From Dyella silvae (GTDB taxonomy: Bacteria > Pseudomonadota > Gammaproteobacteria > Xanthomonadales > Rhodanobacteraceae): a DNA stretch of 64,000 nt. The position numbers and the translations under genes are program-made. Under the pieces are notes generated by a model. The model searched no databases and had not been told where the DNA came from. It saw nothing but the letters and a program-made list of their open reading frames with translations. The DNA lies in contig NZ_JAPJBQ010000003.1 in assembly GCF_026421305.1 (NCBI RefSeq), positions 520,646 to 584,645 of the forward strand. Reading direction: 5' to 3'. Below are positions 59,687 through 64,000 of this stretch, piece after piece (within the stretch, counting starts at the first letter, position 1; every line of letters begins with the position of its first letter).

Positions 59687-60628
59687 ATGATCTACGACAG
59701 CATTCTCGACACCATCGGCAACACGCCCATCGTACGTATTCACCGCCTGGCGCCGAAGCACGTGACGATGTACGTGAAGGTGGAGGCATTCAATCCTGCC
59801 GGCTCGGTGAAGGATCGTCTTGCGTACGCCATCATCATCGACGCTGAGCAGCGAGGTCAGCTCAAACCGGGCCAGACGGTGGTAGAGGCGACCTCCGGCA
59901 ACACGGGCGTGGCGCTGGCAGCGGTGTGCGCGGCACGCGGTTACCCGTTCGTCGCGGTGATGACCGAAACGTTTTCTATTGAGCGACGCAAACTGATGCG
60001 TGCCTATGGCGCCAAGGTGGTGCTCACCCCAGCGGCCGAGCGCGGCAGCGGCATGGTGCGCAAAGCCAAGGAGCTGGCCGAGAAGAACGGCTGGTTTCTT
60101 GCGCGGCAATTCGAGAACGAAGCCAACCCGTCGTATCACCGCAACACCACGGCAGCGGAAATCTTGCGCGATTTCGCCGGCAAGCGACTCGATTACTTTG
60201 TGACCGGCTGGGGCACGGGCGGCACGCTCACCGGCGTCGGCGAAGTGCTGAGGGTGGCGCGACCGGAAGTAAAGGTGATTGCCTGCGAACCGGCGGGTGC
60301 GTCGTTGCTGTCGGGTAAAGAGTGGCAGCCGCACAAGATCCAGGGATGGACGCCCGACTTCGTGCCGGCCGTGCTCAACCGCGATGTGGCGAGCAAGATT
60401 CTGCCTGTCGACGACGTGGTGGCCCGTGATACGTCGCGTGAGTTGGCGCAAAAGGAAGGCATCTTCGTCGGTATTTCGGCAGGTGCTACGTTCGCTGCGG
60501 CGCTCGAGGTGGCGAAGGACGCCACTGAGGGTTCGGTGCTGCTGGCGATGTTGCCGGATACGGGTGAGCGGTATTTGTCGACGTTCCTGTTTGAAGGTGT
60601 CAACGAAGGGTCGGACGATATCGAGTAA
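59687..60628 (+). CDS. cysK: Cysteine synthase (O-acetylserine sulfhydrylase)
   Basis: This 313-residue PLP enzyme makes cysteine from O-acetylserine and sulfide. The PLP lysine is K42 in NPAGSVKDR; EATSGNTGVALA (substrate loop, about 67-78) and GWGTGGTLTGVGEVLR (phosphate-binding) are intact. The ATG at 59687 yields MIYDSILDTIGNTPIVRIHRL; the open frame upstream overlaps cysG and is not conserved. Distinguishing CysK from CysM by eye is not certain; the sequence looks CysK-like. Confidence 0.92.
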   Translation: MIYDSILDTIGNTPIVRIHRLAPKHVTMYVKVEAFNPAGSVKDRLAYAIIIDAEQRGQLKPGQTVVEATSGNTGVALAAVCAARGYPFVAVMTETFSIERRKLMRAYGAKVVLTPAAERGSGMVRKAKELAEKNGWFLARQFENEANPSYHRNTTAAEILRDFAGKRLDYFVTGWGTGGTLTGVGEVLRVARPEVKVIACEPAGASLLSGKEWQPHKIQGWTPDFVPAVLNRDVASKILPVDDVVARDTSRELAQKEGIFVGISAGATFAAALEVAKDATEGSVLLAMLPDTGERYLSTFLFEGVNEGSDDIE

Positions 60629-60643
60629 CGCCACGCGCTTTTT

Positions 60644-60682
60644 CTCCCTCTCCCCTTTGGGGAGAGGGTTGGGGTGAGGGGT
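60644..60682. repeat. REP-like repeat, type A, copy 2
   Basis: CCCTCTCCCC (60646-60655) pairs with GGGGAGAGGG (60659-60668) around TTT, followed by TTGGGGTGAGGGGTC. The loop differs from the TCC loop of the other two copies. It lies 15 bases beyond the cysK stop. Confidence 0.82.
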
Positions 60683-60710
60683 CAATCTGGCCTCGTCGCT
60701 ACATAAAAGC

Positions 60711-60778
60711 CGTCATCCCAGCGAAAGCTGGAAGCGCTTCACAACAGCCGAAGGTTGGTCATCCAGTGACTTTGCTCT
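60711..60778. repeat. REP-like repeat, type B long form, copy 2
   Basis: This 68-base element starts CGTCATCCCAGCGAAAGCTGG and ends CATCCAGTGACTTTGCTCT. It differs from 63758-63825 at only two positions. It holds two small hairpins, CCAGC-GAAA-GCTGG and CAGCC-GAA-GGTTG; the second is absent from copy 1 at 56650. Confidence 0.85.
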
Positions 60779-60954
60779 TAAGCTCTGAATGAGGCGCTAC
60801 CGCCAGCGTGCCGCCTACGACGCGAAGCTCGTCCCTGTGGGACACAGCGGGTACTTCTAAGCGCTTCGCAACGCGCCAGCGCGAAGAGGACTTAAAGCAG
60901 AGTATCGCTTGGCGTTATCTCTTCGATGGACGTGAGCTTCGTCAATTTCTGCAA

Positions 60955-61326
60955 TCACCGCGCCGCTGCGTTGTCATTGTGGGTCTCCCACTCGGCAATC
61001 AGCTTGCGCCCCACATGGGCGATGGCATTGATCGCCGGCAACAACTCGCGGCCCAGTTCCGTCAACGCATATTCCGCCGACGGTGGCGACGTATGCAGCA
61101 CGCGCCGCGTCACCAGTCCACGCGTTTCCAGCTCCCGTAGCCGCGCACTAAGCACACGTGCGGAGATTCGCGGCATGTCATGGCGCAGCTCGCCGAACCG
61201 GCGCGGTTCGCCACTGAGCTGCCAGATCACATTGGGCGCCCATGCGCCACGCAGCAGCCCCAGCACTTCGCTGAGCGGGCAGGCTGGCGTTGGCTCCACT
61301 TTGCTTTTGCGTACAGGCAAGCCCAT
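60955..61326 (-). CDS. HxlR-family transcriptional regulator
   Basis: This 123-residue winged-helix regulator has the HxlR signature CPLSEVLGLLRGAWAPNVIWQLSGEPRRFGELRHDMPRISARVLSARLRELETRGLV, with conserved C16. Such regulators often respond to electrophiles, quinones or aldehydes through that cysteine. It is divergent from a glutathione transferase gene; inverted repeats in the 163 bases between them are its likely operator. Confidence 0.9.
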   Translation of the reverse strand: MGLPVRKSKVEPTPACPLSEVLGLLRGAWAPNVIWQLSGEPRRFGELRHDMPRISARVLSARLRELETRGLVTRRVLHTSPPSAEYALTELGRELLPAINAIAHVGRKLIAEWETHNDNAAAR

Positions 61327-61348
61327 GGTGGCAATTCGCTGTCAGAAA

Positions 61349-61413
61349 CCGGTAACCCGATGGTTACCGGATTTTACCGGTTACAGGGGGTTAGGTGGTA
61401 TCCATCAGTAACC
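61349..61413. promoter_or_regulatory. Probable HxlR operator between hxlR and gst
   Basis: CCGGTAACC (61349-61357) and GGTTACCGG (61362-61370) form a perfect inverted repeat with a 4-base spacer. A further TACCGGTTAC follows at 61376-61384, and a degenerate GGTATCCATCAGTAACC lies at 61397-61413. Repeated GGTAACC half-sites between divergent genes are what a dimeric winged-helix regulator would bind. Confidence 0.65.
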
Positions 61414-61489
61414 ATGCTGGCTAGCATCGTCGGCCTGCGGGGCAGGTAAGCCTCGTAGCCCCCACTTCCCAAGCATGGAGACCATCGTC

Positions 61490-62110
61490 ATGAAGCTTTA
61501 CTACGCCGCTGGAGCTTGTTCGCTGTCCCCGCACATCGTCGCCCTGGAAGCGGGTATTCCGCTGGAACTGGAAAAGGTCGACACCAAGGCGAAGCTCACC
61601 GAGAGCGGTAAGGATTTCTGGCAGATCAACCCCAAGGGCTATGTGCCGGTGTTGGAGCTGGATAGTGGCGAACTGCTGACCGAAGGGCCGGCCATCGTGC
61701 AGTACCTGGCCGACCACAAGCCGCAGAGCGGGCTGGCTCCCGCCAATGGCACGACTGCGCGTTATCACCTGCAGGAAATGCTTGGCTACATCAACTCCGA
61801 GCTGCACAAGAGCTACTCGCCGTTGTTCAAGCCTGAAACGCCCGATGTAACGCGAGAGGAACGCAAGGCCTACCTGCGCAAGCGCTACGCCTTCCTGGAG
61901 CAGCGTCTGGCACAGCACCCGTGGCTGGTGGGCGATCACTTCTCGGTGGCCGATGCCTATCTCTTCACCGTGACCAACTGGGCGAAGCACGTGGATCTCG
62001 AACTGTCCGATTTCCCGGCGGTGCTCGATTTCCAGAAACGCGTTGCGGCGCGTCCGAAGGTGCAGGCAGCACTCGAGGCCGAAGGCCTGATCAAGAAGGC
62101 GGCCGCCTGA
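61490..62110 (+). CDS. gst: Glutathione S-transferase, beta class
   Basis: This 206-residue GST starts MKLYYAAGACSLSPHIVALEAG, with C10, the catalytic cysteine of beta-class bacterial GSTs. INPKGYVPVLELDSGELLTEGPAIVQYLAD is the glutathione-binding half. The C-terminal helical domain is complete. GGAG lies 9 bases before the ATG at 61490, while an in-frame ATG at 61475 lacks a site. It is probably controlled by the divergent HxlR regulator and acts in electrophile or peroxide defence. Confidence 0.93.
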   Translation: MKLYYAAGACSLSPHIVALEAGIPLELEKVDTKAKLTESGKDFWQINPKGYVPVLELDSGELLTEGPAIVQYLADHKPQSGLAPANGTTARYHLQEMLGYINSELHKSYSPLFKPETPDVTREERKAYLRKRYAFLEQRLAQHPWLVGDHFSVADAYLFTVTNWAKHVDLELSDFPAVLDFQKRVAARPKVQAALEAEGLIKKAAA

Positions 62111-62115
62111 AACAA

Positions 62116-62146
62116 AACGGGTCGCGCACAGCGTGCGCGACCCGTT
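62116..62146. terminator. Terminator between gst and purB
   Basis: AACGGGTCGCGCAC and GTGCGCGACCCGTT pair over 14 bp (62116-62129 with 62133-62146) around AGC. On the minus strand it is followed by TTGTTTC, suiting purB; on the plus strand it closes gst. Confidence 0.78.
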
Positions 62147-62151
62147 CTCAG

Positions 62152-62173
62152 GTTACGACCGCCAGGTCGTAAC
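62152..62173. other. Second hairpin between gst and purB
   Basis: GTTACGACC (62152-62160) pairs with GGTCGTAAC (62165-62173) around GCCA. It lies 5 bases from the terminator at 62116-62146 and 8 bases from the purB stop, and may reinforce termination of converging transcripts. Confidence 0.55.
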
Positions 62174-62181
62174 GAGTGACG

Positions 62182-63744
<1,563 letters not shown>

Positions 63745-63757
63745 TCATTCCCCTCAC

Positions 63758-63825
63758 CGTCATCCCAGCGAAGGCTGGAAGCGCTTCACAACAGCCGAAG
63801 GCTGGTCATCCAGTGACTTTGCTCT
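63758..63825. repeat. REP-like repeat, type B long form, copy 3
   Basis: This 68-base element is identical to 60711-60778 except for two bases. One of the differences turns the second hairpin's G-T pair into G-C (CAGCC-GAA-GGCTG). Confidence 0.85.
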
Positions 63826-63879
63826 GGTGTGGGGTTCCCGCGACCTGGCTCGCCTGCGGCGGGCTTCCGCTGTCCTGCC

Positions 63880-64000
63880 GGGCAGCGGGTCACTTCTCTT
63901 TGCGTGGCCAAAGAGAAGTAACCAAGAGAAAGGCCACCCCGATGGCGCGCCTTCCGGGCGAAGCCCGGAAGGTTCGCGGGCGGGTTACGGGGTTTTTCGA
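63880..64000. repeat. Repeat C: double-hairpin dispersed sequence at the window end
   Basis: ACTTCTCTTTG (63892-63902) pairs perfectly with CAAAGAGAAGT (63909-63919), and CCTTCCGGGC (63950-63959) with GCCCGGAAGG (63963-63972). The ACTTCTCTTTGCGTGGCCAA and CAAGAGAAAGGCCACC wording is a dispersed sequence I recognise from Xanthomonadales and other proteobacterial genomes. It continues past the window. Confidence 0.7.

Larger units (their letters stand above)
60629..60954. other. cysK-hxlR intergenic region with repeats (326 bases)
   Basis: No gene is visible. It holds repeat A copy 2 (60644-60682) and repeat B copy 2 (60711-60778). The remaining 60779-60954 includes TAAGCGCTTCGCAACGCGCCAGCGCG, which echoes the AAGCGCTTCAC of repeat B, and otherwise nothing recognisable. 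Confidence 0.6.

Overview
This window looks like chromosomal core DNA from a high-GC gammaproteobacterium. Complex I, translation, TCA-cycle and sulfate-assimilation gene content, class III PHA synthase genes and Xanthomonadales-type dispersed repeats fit the Lysobacterales (Xanthomonadales), most likely Rhodanobacteraceae (Dyella/Rhodanobacter/Luteibacter type). The taxonomic placement is inference from gene order and protein sequence, not from a marker search. There is no prophage, IS element, CRISPR array or rRNA operon.

Layout. 1-6056 (+): end of pabC, then overlapping mltG-tmk-holB, then a membrane glycosyltransferase and a PIG-L deacetylase placed between holB and pilZ. 6179-21016 (+): a complete 14-gene nuoA-N operon for respiratory complex I. 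21087-30637 (+): the metY-rimP-nusA-infB-rbfA-truB-rpsO-pnp transcription/translation cluster, headed by an initiator tRNA with a near-consensus promoter. 30749-34583 (+): phaE-phaC (polyhydroxyalkanoate synthesis), a small PspC protein, mtnA and a GtrA-like gene. 34722-37322 (+): gyrA. 37381-41655: DUF427, peroxiredoxin, pilH, an acuI/yhdH reductase and a LOG-family gene on the minus strand, with a CbpA-like DnaJ on the plus strand. 41749-47690 (-): the sucA-sucB-lpdA operon for 2-oxoglutarate dehydrogenase. 47878-49625 (-): a DUF7931-like gene overlapping a RoxA-like ribosomal oxygenase. 49671-60628: an assimilatory sulfur cluster with tauE/safE divergent from cysJ-cysI-cysH-sat/cysC, and cysB divergent from cysG-cysK. 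60955-62110: an HxlR regulator divergent from a beta-class GST with a clear operator. 62182-63549 (-): purB. The last 450 bases are a chain of dispersed repeats.

How the genes work together. Sat/CysC makes APS and PAPS, CysH reduces PAPS to sulfite, CysJI reduces sulfite to sulfide using siroheme from CysG, CysK fixes sulfide into cysteine, CysB is the expected regulator, and TauE may move sulfite or a related anion. SucAB-LpdA feed NADH to complex I. The rimP-pnp block builds and matures the translation apparatus.

I found no convincing new multi-gene system. The most interesting unexplained signals are in the non-coding DNA. A 48-bp double-hairpin repeat occurs three times with identical geometry, each time 19-23 nt before the start codon of an internal operon gene (rbfA, pnp, sucB). 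A 20-bp perfect hairpin with a T tract sits in the rpsO leader. Tandem hairpins precede rimP. A sigma-32-like promoter lies before cbpA, and a GGTAACC operator lies between hxlR and gst. On the protein side, the points to check are a single-chain Sat-CysC, a PhaE with a basic histone-like tail, a histidine-rich loop in NuoL, and the glycosyltransferase/deacetylase pair inserted before pilZ.
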